From NCBI GenBank assembly GCA_964236535.1, contig CAXSEF010000117.1:1-8949 (forward strand): DNA of 8,949 nt, given 5' to 3'. This DNA comes from CAXSEF01 sp964236535 (lineage in GTDB: Bacteria > Pseudomonadota > Alphaproteobacteria > Acetobacterales > Acetobacteraceae). Under the pieces are notes generated by a model. It ran no database searches and was not told the origin of the DNA. It worked only from the letters and a program-made list of their open reading frames with translations. The translations under genes were made by a program, and so were the position numbers. Position 1 is the first letter of the stretch. Every line of letters starts with the position of its first letter. This document shows positions 1 through 6,408 of this stretch, piece by piece.

Positions 1-1065
1 CACCATCGTGCCGTCCGGCCGCACCAGCCGCGCCAGCGCCGCCCCGCCCGCCGCCTCGCGCCCACCCGCCTCGCGCCCACCCGCCTCGCGCACCACCGGC
101 ACCGCGTCCGGCCGCATCGGGTCGGGCGGCCCCACCGCCTCGCCCACCCTGCGGCAGTACAGCACGTGCGTGCTCATGCTGCCCGCCAGCGCCTCCGCCA
201 GCGCCCAGCGCTCCACCCGCCCCAGCCCCGCCAGCCGCGCCCGCAGCCGCGGATCGGGCAGCAGCAGTTCCGGGTCGTAGCGCATCGGCTCGACCGGCGC
301 CGCCACCTCCAGCCCCGCCTCGCCCAGCAGCGCCACCAGCGACGCGATGTCGTACGCCCGGTCGCGCGGGTTCAGCAGCAGGTCGTACAACCCCGCGTCC
401 CCGCCCTCCAGGTGATCGCCGAAGTTGCGGTTCGCATGCAGCCAGGCGGTGCGCGGCAGATGCCGCATCACCCGACGCGCCACGTCGAGCCGCTCCGCCG
501 GCGCCTGCCCGAACGGCGCCAGCAGCCGCAGCGCATCCTGCACCATGTACACGCCGGTGCGCCCGTGCGGCGCATACACCATCAGCCCGATGCCGCCGCC
601 CGGCGCCAGCACCGACACCAGCGCCCGCAGCCCGCCCAGCGGATCGGCCAGATGATGCAGCACCCCGCAGCAGTCGATGTAGTCGTACGGCCCGAGCCCG
701 GACCCCTCCAGCTCGAGCAGCGAGCGCTGCTCCCACCCCATCCGCAGACCGCGCACCGCCGCCCGCGCCTGCGCCACCCGCAGCGCCGCCGCCGACCGGT
801 CGAGCCAGGTCACCCCGCCCGGCCGCCCGTCCTGCGCCATCTGCGCCGCCAGCATGATCGCGCCGTCGCCGGTGCCGCCCCCGGCGAACAGCGCCCGCAA
901 CGCCACGTCGGCCGGACGCTGCGCTCCGAACACCCAGTGGTCGATCTCGCGCAGATGCCCGGGACTGCCGACGACCAGCCGCCGCGCCTCCTCGCGCGGC
1001 TCGCGCCTGGGATACGGGTAGGCCTCGTACTGCGCGGCAAGCGCGGCGTCGGTGCGGTCGGTCAT
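1..1065 (-). CDS. Class I SAM-dependent methyltransferase (C-terminus cut by window edge)
   Basis: Reading leftwards from an ATG at 1065, the frame stays open for 355 codons and leaves the window, so the C-terminus is missing. Near the N-terminus is an AYPYPRR segment (about residues 15-21), which I associate with alphaproteobacterial TPR-linked methyltransferases. SAM-binding motif I is AGGGTGD at residues 61-67. An acidic post-I strand (TWLDRS, 86-91) follows. The motif IV/post region is YDYIDCCGVLHHLADP, around 127-142, with the HH-L typical of Methyltransf_11/12/25 proteins, then LAPGGG at 153-158. These show a Rossmann-fold methyltransferase that uses SAM; the substrate cannot be read from sequence. 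The start has only a weak ribosome site. It lies downstream of the TPR/ATP-grasp gene on the same strand, separated by a hairpin-rich gap that may terminate or attenuate transcription. The tail contains a short REAGG tandem repeat. Confidence 0.88.
   Translation of the reverse strand, partial: MTDRTDAALAAQYEAYPYPRREPREEARRLVVGSPGHLREIDHWVFGAQRPADVALRALFAGGGTGDGAIMLAAQMAQDGRPGGVTWLDRSAAALRVAQARAAVRGLRMGWEQRSLLELEGSGLGPYDYIDCCGVLHHLADPLGGLRALVSVLAPGGGIGLMVYAPHGRTGVYMVQDALRLLAPFGQAPAERLDVARRVMRHLPRTAWLHANRNFGDHLEGGDAGLYDLLLNPRDRAYDIASLVALLGEAGLEVAAPVEPMRYDPELLLPDPRLRARLAGLGRVERWALAEALAGSMSTHVLYCRRVGEAVGPPDPMRPDAVPVVREAGGREAGGREAAGGAALARLVRPDGTMV
52..90 (-). repeat. 15-bp tandem repeat coding REAGG units
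   Basis: Two exact 15-bp units (61-75 and 76-90, each reading CGCGAGGCGGGTGGG on the minus strand) and a partial third (52-60) lie inside the methyltransferase gene. They add REAGG-REAGG-REA to a Pro/Ala/Gly-rich stretch after the methyltransferase core. The unit length is a multiple of three, so copy-number changes keep the frame. Confidence 0.8.
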
Positions 1066-1108
1066 GCCCCGCGCATACAGCGGCACGGAGCGCTTGGGCA
1101 CCCCGCAG

Positions 1109-1157
1109 GCAAGGCCGGAGACCCCGCCTCCGGACTCCGCTCAAGGCAAGCCTTGAG
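1109..1157 (+). repeat. Two-hairpin repeat element, copy B
   Basis: The order is GCAAGG (1109-1114), hairpin 1 (CCGGAG at 1115-1120 paired with CTCCGG at 1128-1133), spacer ACTCCGCT (1134-1141), and hairpin 2 (CTCAAGG-CAAG-CCTTGAG, 1140-1157). The same layout and the identical spacer occur after rlmN (4596-4645). Hairpin 1 differs there by an A-T to G-C swap on both arms, which preserves pairing. No U-tract follows, so if it terminates transcription it is not a textbook intrinsic terminator. It lies upstream of, and reads against, the methyltransferase gene. Confidence 0.7.
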
Positions 1158-1186
1158 AATCCCCCGTGCTTAAGCAAACGGTTTGC

Positions 1187-1231
1187 AAAGGCCCCGGGCC
1201 TTTGGCGGGTCTGGGCAGAGCCCAGCCTTGC
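1187..1231 (-). repeat. Two-hairpin repeat element, copy C (inverted), after the ATP-grasp gene
   Basis: Read on the minus strand this has the same order as copies A and B: GCAAGG (1231-1226), hairpin 1 CTGGGC-TCT-GCCCAG (1225-1211), spacer ACCCGCC (1210-1204), hairpin 2 AAAGGCC-CGG-GGCCTTT (1203-1187). It begins four bases past the stop codon of the TPR/ATP-grasp gene and points the same way, so it could be that gene's 3' transcript end. A further small palindrome, GCAAACGGTTTGC, sits at 1174-1186 between copies B and C. Stem sequences differ strongly from the other copies while pairing is kept, suggesting the structure rather than the sequence is conserved. Confidence 0.65.
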
Positions 1232-1234
1232 TTC

Positions 1235-2572
1235 CTACCCGCCCGACTCCGCCGCGATCCGCCGGTCGATCATTGCCGCCACCGCGCGCACGATGCGCCG
1301 CACCGGCTCGCGCCGGTAGCCGAACGGCGCCGGGTCGTCGTCGTGCACCAGCATCCCGGTCTCCACCTCGAACACCATCAGCCGGCCGTCTCCGAGCACG
1401 GCGCAGTCCAGCCCGAAATAGTCCAGCCCGACCCGGCGCCCGATCTCGGCCAGCGCCGTCAGCGCCGGGGCGGGCAGGTGGCCGTCCATGTCGGCGAGGA
1501 ACGCCGCCTCCTCGGCGCGCCGGCCGACATGGCGCTCCATGCCGGCGTTGTAGTACCAGACCGCCCAGCCGTCATGCACCGCGAGGTGGTAGGGCAGGGC
1601 CACGCCGTCCACGAACACGATGCGGCACTTGCGATACAGCCCGTCGGCGCCGCGCGTGTCGACGAACGGGGCCACCTGGAACATCGCGTCGGCCGGCAGC
1701 GCCTCCAGCAGCGCGGCGTCGTCGGCGCGCTGCAGGCCGTGCCCGGCATGCGAGCCGAGCGGACGCAGGATCAGCGGCAGCTCCACCCCCTGCGCCCGCC
1801 GCCACGCCAACGAGCCGAGCTCGCCGCCCGTCGCCAGCCGCACGCACGGCACCAGCGCCCCATCCACGCCGGCCAGCAGCGCCGCAGCCCCCGCCCGGTC
1901 CAGCGACGCCACCCGCCGCGCGCTGTTGATCGACGGGCGCCCGAGCGCCGCGACCAGGGCGTCGGCCGCAGCCAGCGCCGCACCATGACGCGCGTCCTCG
2001 GCGATCGCGATGAACACGCAGTCGAACTCCGGGACGTGACCCGCGACCGCGCCGAGCGGATCGGCCAGCACCGCGGCCGGGTCGACCAGCCACAGCGTGT
2101 GCAGCTCCGTCTCGGCGTCGAGCAGCGGACCCAGCGGCAGGTTGGCCTGGAAGTCGCCCGGCACCGCCAGCGCCAGCACCCGCCGACGCGCCACCCCCGC
2201 CGCCGGTCGCGTCGTCAGCGGGTTCGCGCGCAGCGCCGCGTCGAGATGCGCCAGCGCCGCGTCGCGCTCGCCGGTCGCCTGGCAAACCTCCCACAGCAGC
2301 AGCCGCGCCGCCTGCGCATACTCCGGCGCGACCAGCGCCTGCTCCAGCAGCCGCCGCGCCCCCGGCCAGTCCCGCGCCCCCGCGCAGGCCATCGCCCGCT
2401 GCAGCAGCCCGGCCTCCGCCACCCCCGCCGCGCCCCCCGCCGCGCGCCCCCCCGCCGCGCCCCCCGCCGCCGCGCCGCGCCGCTCGCCAGGAGGCCGCCC
2501 GCGCGGGCGCGGGCTCTCGCCGGCCGGGAGCGACGGCACGACACCGCCGGCGGGAAATCGCGTCTGCAACAT
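1235..2572 (-). CDS. TPR-like / ATP-grasp domain protein (RimK or glutathione-synthetase-like)
   Basis: The 445-residue protein has an Ala/Gly-rich linker at 33-55. A TPR-like helical segment spans about 55-120 (for example ARDWPGARRLLEQAL and GERDAALAHLDAALRANP). A Rossmann-like pre-ATP-grasp region covers about 130-225. The ATP-grasp core runs from about 225 to 440. Core signs are LPLILRPLGSHAGHGL (265-280, nucleotide-binding strand and glycine loop), YRKCRIVFVDGVALPYHLA (313-331), and GLDYFGLD (382-389) followed by MVFEVETGM (399-407). ATP-grasp ligases join a carboxylate to an amine or thiol using ATP; the substrate is unknown. The usual metal-binding E-x-N appears here as E402-V-E404, so the Asn is replaced. 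ATG 2572 is chosen because upstream codons are low-complexity Arg/Ala/Gly and the gene diverges from the IalB gene. An AGGA lies about 10 bases before it. Confidence 0.82.
   Translation of the reverse strand: MLQTRFPAGGVVPSLPAGESPRPRGRPPGERRGAAAGGAAGGRAAGGAAGVAEAGLLQRAMACAGARDWPGARRLLEQALVAPEYAQAARLLLWEVCQATGERDAALAHLDAALRANPLTTRPAAGVARRRVLALAVPGDFQANLPLGPLLDAETELHTLWLVDPAAVLADPLGAVAGHVPEFDCVFIAIAEDARHGAALAAADALVAALGRPSINSARRVASLDRAGAAALLAGVDGALVPCVRLATGGELGSLAWRRAQGVELPLILRPLGSHAGHGLQRADDAALLEALPADAMFQVAPFVDTRGADGLYRKCRIVFVDGVALPYHLAVHDGWAVWYYNAGMERHVGRRAEEAAFLADMDGHLPAPALTALAEIGRRVGLDYFGLDCAVLGDGRLMVFEVETGMLVHDDDPAPFGYRREPVRRIVRAVAAMIDRRIAAESGG
2421..2480 (-). repeat. C-rich low-complexity tract inside the ATP-grasp gene
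   Basis: Degenerate copies of a GCCCCCCGCCGC-type unit, with several C runs of five to seven, encode the Ala/Gly linker near residues 33-50. Such runs are prone to slippage in replication and to sequencing error, so the exact length and frame here deserve caution. The frame is open as given. Confidence 0.7.
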
Positions 2573-2712
2573 GGGCGTCCGGTCCTGTGTCCGCCCCACC
2601 CTGCGCCCGCCCGCCTTGCCCAATCGTGAACGCCGCGCCGCCCGCCCGCGATCTCCCCGCGCCCGCCGCGCCGCTGCTTGCCGCCCGCGGTCCGGCACCG
2701 TATCTCTGCGCC
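2573..2712. other. Divergent intergenic region between the ATP-grasp and IalB genes
   Basis: This 140-bp gap separates two divergent starts and must hold promoters for both directions. It is very GC-rich and I see no convincing -35/-10 pair, operator palindrome or strong Shine-Dalgarno site. A GTG at 2587 extends the IalB frame upstream, but the extension is Pro/Ala-rich and would bury the signal peptide. Confidence 0.4.
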
Positions 2713-3327
2713 ATGCCCCCCCACCCAACGCCGCCGCACGCCCGGCCGGCGCAGCACCCGCGCCCCGCCCGTCGCACGGCGCAGGCGGCGCGCGCGGCCG
2801 TGCTGCTGCTCGCCGCCCTGGCACCGCCCGGCGCGCACGCCCAGCCCCACCGCGCCGACCGCCACCCCGAGCACGCCCGCCCGGCGCCCGTGCCGCACTC
2901 CATCGGCAAGTTCGAGGACTGGCAGTCCGCCACCCACGACGAGGGCGGCCAGACCACCTGCTACGCCTTCGTCCGCGCCGCCTCCTCCAGCCCCCAGCTG
3001 CCCGGCCGCGGCGACGTCGTGCTGACCGTCACCGACCGCCCCGGCACCCAGCGCGACGCCGTCGCCATCAGCATGGGCTACGCCCTGCCGCCCGCCGCCA
3101 CCGTCACCATGCAGGTCGAGGCCGCGCGCGTCGCCTTCTACACCGACAACAAGCGCAACGCCTTCGCCCGCGACGGCCACGCCGCCATCGCCGCCCTCGG
3201 CCACGGCAGCCGCGCCGTCGTGCACGCCTCCGGCCCGCGCGCCGCGGAGGTCACCGACAGCTTCAGCCTGCGCGGCTTCACCGCCGCCTACGCCGCCGTC
3301 GCCAGGGCCTGCCCGCCCCGCCCATGA
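2713..3327 (+). CDS. Secreted IalB-family (invasion-associated locus B-like) protein
   Basis: The 204-residue precursor has a long basic N-region (Arg-rich to about residue 27), a hydrophobic core AAVLLLAALAPPGAHA (28-43) and a likely signal peptidase I site after AHA43. The mature part begins its fold with IGKFEDWQSATHD (64-76) and TTCYAFVRA (81-89). This matches the W-x(n)-C-Y opening of the IalB family, periplasmic or surface proteins common in alphaproteobacteria and first linked to Bartonella erythrocyte invasion. A second Cys (C200) near the end could pair with C83. The family's biochemical function is not established, and invasion should not be assumed here. ATG 2713 is preferred because it places the signal peptide correctly. 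Its stop overlaps the rlmN start (ATGA), implying co-transcription and coupled translation. Confidence 0.8.
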   Translation: MPPHPTPPHARPAQHPRPARRTAQAARAAVLLLAALAPPGAHAQPHRADRHPEHARPAPVPHSIGKFEDWQSATHDEGGQTTCYAFVRAASSSPQLPGRGDVVLTVTDRPGTQRDAVAISMGYALPPAATVTMQVEAARVAFYTDNKRNAFARDGHAAIAALGHGSRAVVHASGPRAAEVTDSFSLRGFTAAYAAVARACPPRP

Positions 3328-4583
3328 CCCCGCACCCCGCGCCCACCCCCGACGCCCCGGCCCGCGGCCCCGCCCCACCCCGCAACGCCGCCGCGCGCCC
3401 GCCCCACGCCAGCCCCACCGCCCCCGGCCCTGCCCCCCAGGACCTCACCGCCGCCGAGCGCGACCGCATCCTCGCCAAGGCCGCGCTGTTCGCCCCCCCG
3501 CCCGCCGTCCTCCCCGACGGCCGCCGCGAGCTCGTCGGCCTGTCGCGCGACGAGCTCGTCGCAGCTCTCTCGGAAATCGGCGAGAAGCCCTTCCGCGCCA
3601 AGCAGCTCTGGCACTGGATCTACCACCAGGGCGCCACCGACTTCGCCGCCATGAGCAGCATCGCCCGCCCGCTGCAGGACCGCCTCGCCCAGCGCTTCGT
3701 CATCGGCCGCCCCGAGGCCGCCACCACCCGGACCAGCACCGACGACACCCGCAAGTGGCTGTTCCGCTTCCGCGACGGCCAGGAAGCCGAGACCGTCTAC
3801 ATCCCCGACCCCGTGCAGGACCGCGGCGCCGTCTGCCTGTCCTCCCAGGTCGGCTGCACCCTGTCCTGCCGCTTCTGCCACACCGGAACCCAGCGCCTCG
3901 CCCGCAACCTCGGCCCCGCCGAGATCGTCGGCCAGTTCATGGCCGCCCGCGACAGCTACCGCGAATGGCCCAGCCCCAAGGGCGACACCCCCCGCCTGCT
4001 CTCCACCATCGTCCTGATGGGCATGGGCGAGCCCCTGTACAACTACGCCCACGTCGCCCAGGCCATGCGCATCGTCATGGACAACGAGGGCATCGGCCTC
4101 TCCCGCCGCCGCATCACCCTCTCCACCTCCGGCGTCGTCCCCATGATGGACCGCGCCGGCAGCGAGCTCGGCGTCAACCTCGCCGTCTCCCTGCACGCCG
4201 TCACCGACGAGCTGCGCGACGAGATCGTCCCCCTCAACCGCAAGTACCCCATCGCCGAGCTGCTCGCCGCCTGCCGCCGCTACCCCGCCGCCTCCAACGC
4301 CCGCCGCATCACCTTCGAGTACGTCATGCTGCGCGGCATCAACGACAGCGAGGCCGAAGCCCGCGAACTCGTCCGCCTGATCGCCGGCATCCCCGCCAAG
4401 GTCAACCTGATCCCCTTCAACCCCTGGCCCGGCAGCGCCTACGAACCCAGCACCCGCGCCAGCCTCGACCGCTTCTCCCGCATCGTCATGGACGCCGGCT
4501 TCGCCAGCCCGGTCCGCACCCCGCGCGGCCAGGACATCCTCGCCGCCTGCGGCCAGCTTCGCACCGAACACCGCGCCGCCTGA
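3324..4583 (+). CDS. rlmN: Dual-specificity RNA methyltransferase RlmN (23S rRNA A2503-C2, tRNA A37-C2)
   Basis: This 419-residue radical-SAM enzyme methylates C2 of A2503 in 23S rRNA and, in studied homologues, A37 of some tRNAs. The radical-SAM cluster motif is CTLSCRFC, with C178, C182 and C185. C171 lies seven residues upstream, like E. coli C118. C409 in DILAACGQL matches the methyl-carrying Cys355 of E. coli. GMGEPL (233-238), STSG (267-270), NLAVSLHA (285-292) and NLIPFNPWPG (361-370) are family hallmarks. All residues needed for activity appear present. The N-terminal 40 residues are Pro/Ala-rich and unlike the conserved fold, making the protein longer than the E. coli form (384). A later start is possible, but ATG 3324 overlaps the IalB stop as ATGA, supporting coupling. 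Translation termination is followed by a two-hairpin repeat. Confidence 0.97.
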   Translation: MTPHPAPTPDAPARGPAPPRNAAARPPHASPTAPGPAPQDLTAAERDRILAKAALFAPPPAVLPDGRRELVGLSRDELVAALSEIGEKPFRAKQLWHWIYHQGATDFAAMSSIARPLQDRLAQRFVIGRPEAATTRTSTDDTRKWLFRFRDGQEAETVYIPDPVQDRGAVCLSSQVGCTLSCRFCHTGTQRLARNLGPAEIVGQFMAARDSYREWPSPKGDTPRLLSTIVLMGMGEPLYNYAHVAQAMRIVMDNEGIGLSRRRITLSTSGVVPMMDRAGSELGVNLAVSLHAVTDELRDEIVPLNRKYPIAELLAACRRYPAASNARRITFEYVMLRGINDSEAEARELVRLIAGIPAKVNLIPFNPWPGSAYEPSTRASLDRFSRIVMDAGFASPVRTPRGQDILAACGQLRTEHRAA

Positions 4584-4595
4584 AGGCAAGCGGCA

Positions 4596-4645
4596 GCAAG
4601 GCCAGAGGCCCTGCCTCTGGACTCCGCTGGGGGCTGAGCCCCCAG
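4596..4645 (+). terminator. Two-hairpin repeat element, copy A, probable rlmN transcript end
   Basis: GCAAGG (4596-4601) is followed by a perfect 8-bp stem CCAGAGGC-CCT-GCCTCTGG (4602-4620). Then comes ACTCCGCT (4621-4628) and a second perfect 8-bp stem CTGGGGGC-TGA-GCCCCCAG (4627-4645). It starts 12 bases after the rlmN stop. Position and stability suggest a terminator or 3' stabilising structure, though no T-run follows. It is the cleanest of three copies in the window. Confidence 0.65.
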
Positions 4646-4828
4646 ACCCACACATGAAAGGGCCTCCCGGCACTCCGCAGGACATTGTGCCGCACGGGCT
4701 GTTCAAGATCAGCTCACGACGGCCCGCGTCGACCCCCTGGCCTCAGTGTCAAAACTCGGCGGATCATAAATGCCGCGCTCGCGTCAGGGTGGCGTAGATG
4801 TTCGCTATCGACCTTAAGTCGGCTGTAG
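4646..4828. other. Non-coding or decayed stretch before the recombinase remnant
   Basis: No credible gene is seen. The interval may contain the eroded N-terminal part of the recombinase: around 4800-4838, fragments resembling the core-binding domain appear in changing frames with stops. A less GC-rich segment at 4748-4775 (AAAACTCGGCGGATCATAA) may mark the left edge of inserted DNA, but no second copy was found in the window. Confidence 0.35.
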
Positions 4829-5544
4829 GACGTCAAGTTTTCTGCTCCCAAAAGCGGCCGTTCCTCCTCCAGCTTGTTCAAACACTTGGTCCGCCATGGC
4901 ACCACCGCTCGCAACCCGGTTGCCGACGTGCAGCGGGCGGCCATTAACCGCGAGGAAGGTAGCACTGCCGCCTTCTCCAAGGCCGAGGGCTCGCAGGCTG
5001 CTCGATGCGCCCTCTTCCGACACCATGGCCGGGTTACGTGACTGGACAATTCTGTCTGTCGTCCTGCAGGTAGGGCTACGCCGGGCCGAGATCGCTGGGC
5101 TCACCGTGGGCGACCTGCATCAGAACAGGGGTTATGACGCGCTCCGGCTGACCCGCAAGGGCGGCAGGCGTGACGCGCTGGCGATCAACCCGCAAGTGGC
5201 AGCGTGCATCCGAGCGTACCTTGACCAGGCGGGGCATGGCGCCGAGCATGAAATGCCGTTGTTCCGGCCGCTCAAGGGCAACGAAGGCGCACCATTCTGC
5301 AAGCCGCATGGACCCGGATGCGATCGATCAGATGGTCCGGAAGTATGTGGCGGCGATTGGGCTGGCGCGGAGCTACTCGGCTCACTCGATGCGGGCGACG
5401 TTCATCAACACGGCACTGGAGAGCGGGGCGCAGTTGGAGTACGTGCAGAAAGCGGCAGGGCACCGAGATCCTAGCACGACGAAGCTCTACGATCGCCGAG
5501 GCTACAATCCTGAGAAAGCGGCAAAATTTTTTGCAATTTATTAA
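4829..5544 (+). pseudogene. Tyrosine recombinase/integrase remnant with frameshifts
   Basis: The protein can be followed through three frames. In the first (about 4871-4987) it reads SLFKHLVRHGTTARNPVADV and ends AAFSKAE. The frame then shifts at the GGG of 4987-4989 to give ARRLLDAP and, further on, LQVGLRRAEIAGLTVGDLHQ, up to PLFRPLKG near 5280. A second shift between about 5272 and 5308 leads to MDPDAIDQMVRKY and on to HSMRATF, GHRDPSTTKLYDRRG and the TAA at 5542-5544. Catalytic residues of the family survive: Arg (5079-5081), Lys (5157-5159), His (5383-5385), Arg (5392-5394), His (5461-5463) and Tyr (5488-5490). They are split between frames, so no full-length enzyme can be made as written. 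The N-terminus is missing or scrambled, with an in-frame TAG at 4826. The last bases include the palindrome GCAAAATTTTTTGC (5521-5534). It converges on the PIN-like gene with a 30-bp gap. Confidence 0.88.
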
Positions 5545-5574
5545 GACAACAGAATCATTAGCTAAACAGACGGT

Positions 5575-6408
5575 CTAAGTTACCGTCGATAATTCCTTAA
5601 CAAACCTATCCAAGTCCCAAATATGGAACGGTAGTCCAATAAGGGCTTTGACTTCCGCTATAAGGATGGGATGGGCCATTCCAGCGCGCGTCCAGTCGGG
5701 TTTCTGCTCATTTGAGAGGAAAATAACCTGTGTAAATTTGTTCTCTCGGTTCTGTGCTTGCTGAAGTCCAGTAAGAAAATCTACCCAGACAAAGAAATCT
5801 CCGTCTCCGTCGTCCTTAAACCCAGGTGGAGTTCGCGTATTCTTTCGGTGACTGGCCATTTTCTGAAAGCGCGCACGCGGCGCAAATGGTACAGATGCCT
5901 TCTTTTTCAGAAGTTGTAGAAACTCGATTGTCTTACGAGTCGTGCCTTCATCATATACGTGGCCATTCTCGACATTATAACTTTTTAGAACTCTCTCAAC
6001 CTGATCCACAAGATCTTTCATCTCTTTACCGTGAAGGCCATGAATGCGACCGAGGTCTACTTTTACGTTATCAAACCTTTTCTGGATGCCAGCAGAAATC
6101 GTATCAACTGCCTGAAGCTGATTATTCCAGAACTCCTGAATTACTTGACCAGGTAGGATAAGCGGGCCCGAGTGAGGTCCGTTCAGATAATCTATGATAT
6201 CTGCGCCTTTGGAATGTTTGTTGATCCGTAAAAACACATTTGCGTCGATTCCAATGGCCGCATTTTGGAGAGGTGTGCCTGCTTGTTCAGGGGGACTTAA
6301 CGCGAATATCAACGCCCCAAGGGCGTCACACTCCGTCGAGCGGTCAAGCACCATTGCTAGTCTATCTTCAAGCTCAGAGTGCTCCATAAAATTACTAGTA
6401 CCAGACAT
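5575..6408 (-). CDS. PIN-like (PIN_8-type) putative nuclease, partner of the DUF262 protein
   Basis: The 277-residue protein shows the PIN-like pattern. The first strand carries IGIDANVFLRI (52-62, Asp55). A helix with PGQVIQEFWNN (86-96, Glu92) follows. A middle helical insert (about 100-175) looks partly coiled-coil. Then comes RTPPGFKDDGDGDFFVWVDFL (192-212), with D199, D200, D202 and D204. VIFLSNEQKPDW (228-239) corresponds to the family's usual T-x-D-x-K-x-D-W strand, with E234 and D238. I match this to the PIN_8/DUF4935-like group, whose acidic residues bind metal for RNA or DNA cleavage. The third acidic site, Asp in many relatives, is Asn-Glu here; activity is plausible, not shown. 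Its ATG at 6408 overlaps the DUF262 stop by 14 bases and lacks a clear ribosome site, so translation is probably coupled. A second ATG (residue 8) is an alternative start. Confidence 0.8.
   Translation of the reverse strand: MSGTSNFMEHSELEDRLAMVLDRSTECDALGALIFALSPPEQAGTPLQNAAIGIDANVFLRINKHSKGADIIDYLNGPHSGPLILPGQVIQEFWNNQLQAVDTISAGIQKRFDNVKVDLGRIHGLHGKEMKDLVDQVERVLKSYNVENGHVYDEGTTRKTIEFLQLLKKKASVPFAPRARFQKMASHRKNTRTPPGFKDDGDGDFFVWVDFLTGLQQAQNRENKFTQVIFLSNEQKPDWTRAGMAHPILIAEVKALIGLPFHIWDLDRFVKELSTVT

Noticed and set aside
166..1173. Long plus-strand open frame rich in Arg, Pro, His and Gln
   Set aside because: It is antisense to the methyltransferase, whose motifs are clear; the composition is the usual product of reading GC-rich DNA in a wrong frame.
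2573..2824. Upstream extension of the ATP-grasp frame to 2824
   Set aside because: It would run across the divergent region into the IalB signal peptide and is Arg/Ala/Gly filler.
2097..3323. Upstream extension of the rlmN frame
   Set aside because: Low-complexity Ala/Arg/Pro sequence that crosses the IalB gene and the ATP-grasp gene; RlmN homology starts well after 3324.
3288..4706. Minus-strand 472-codon frame rich in Gly, Ala and Val
   Set aside because: Exact antisense of rlmN; a composition artefact.
4714..5049. Minus-strand open frame of 111 codons
   Set aside because: Antisense to the recombinase remnant, with no recognisable motif.
4970..5310. Programmed frameshifting in the recombinase
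   Set aside because: Two shifts plus a degraded N-terminus, and no slippery heptamer with a following structure; decay is simpler.
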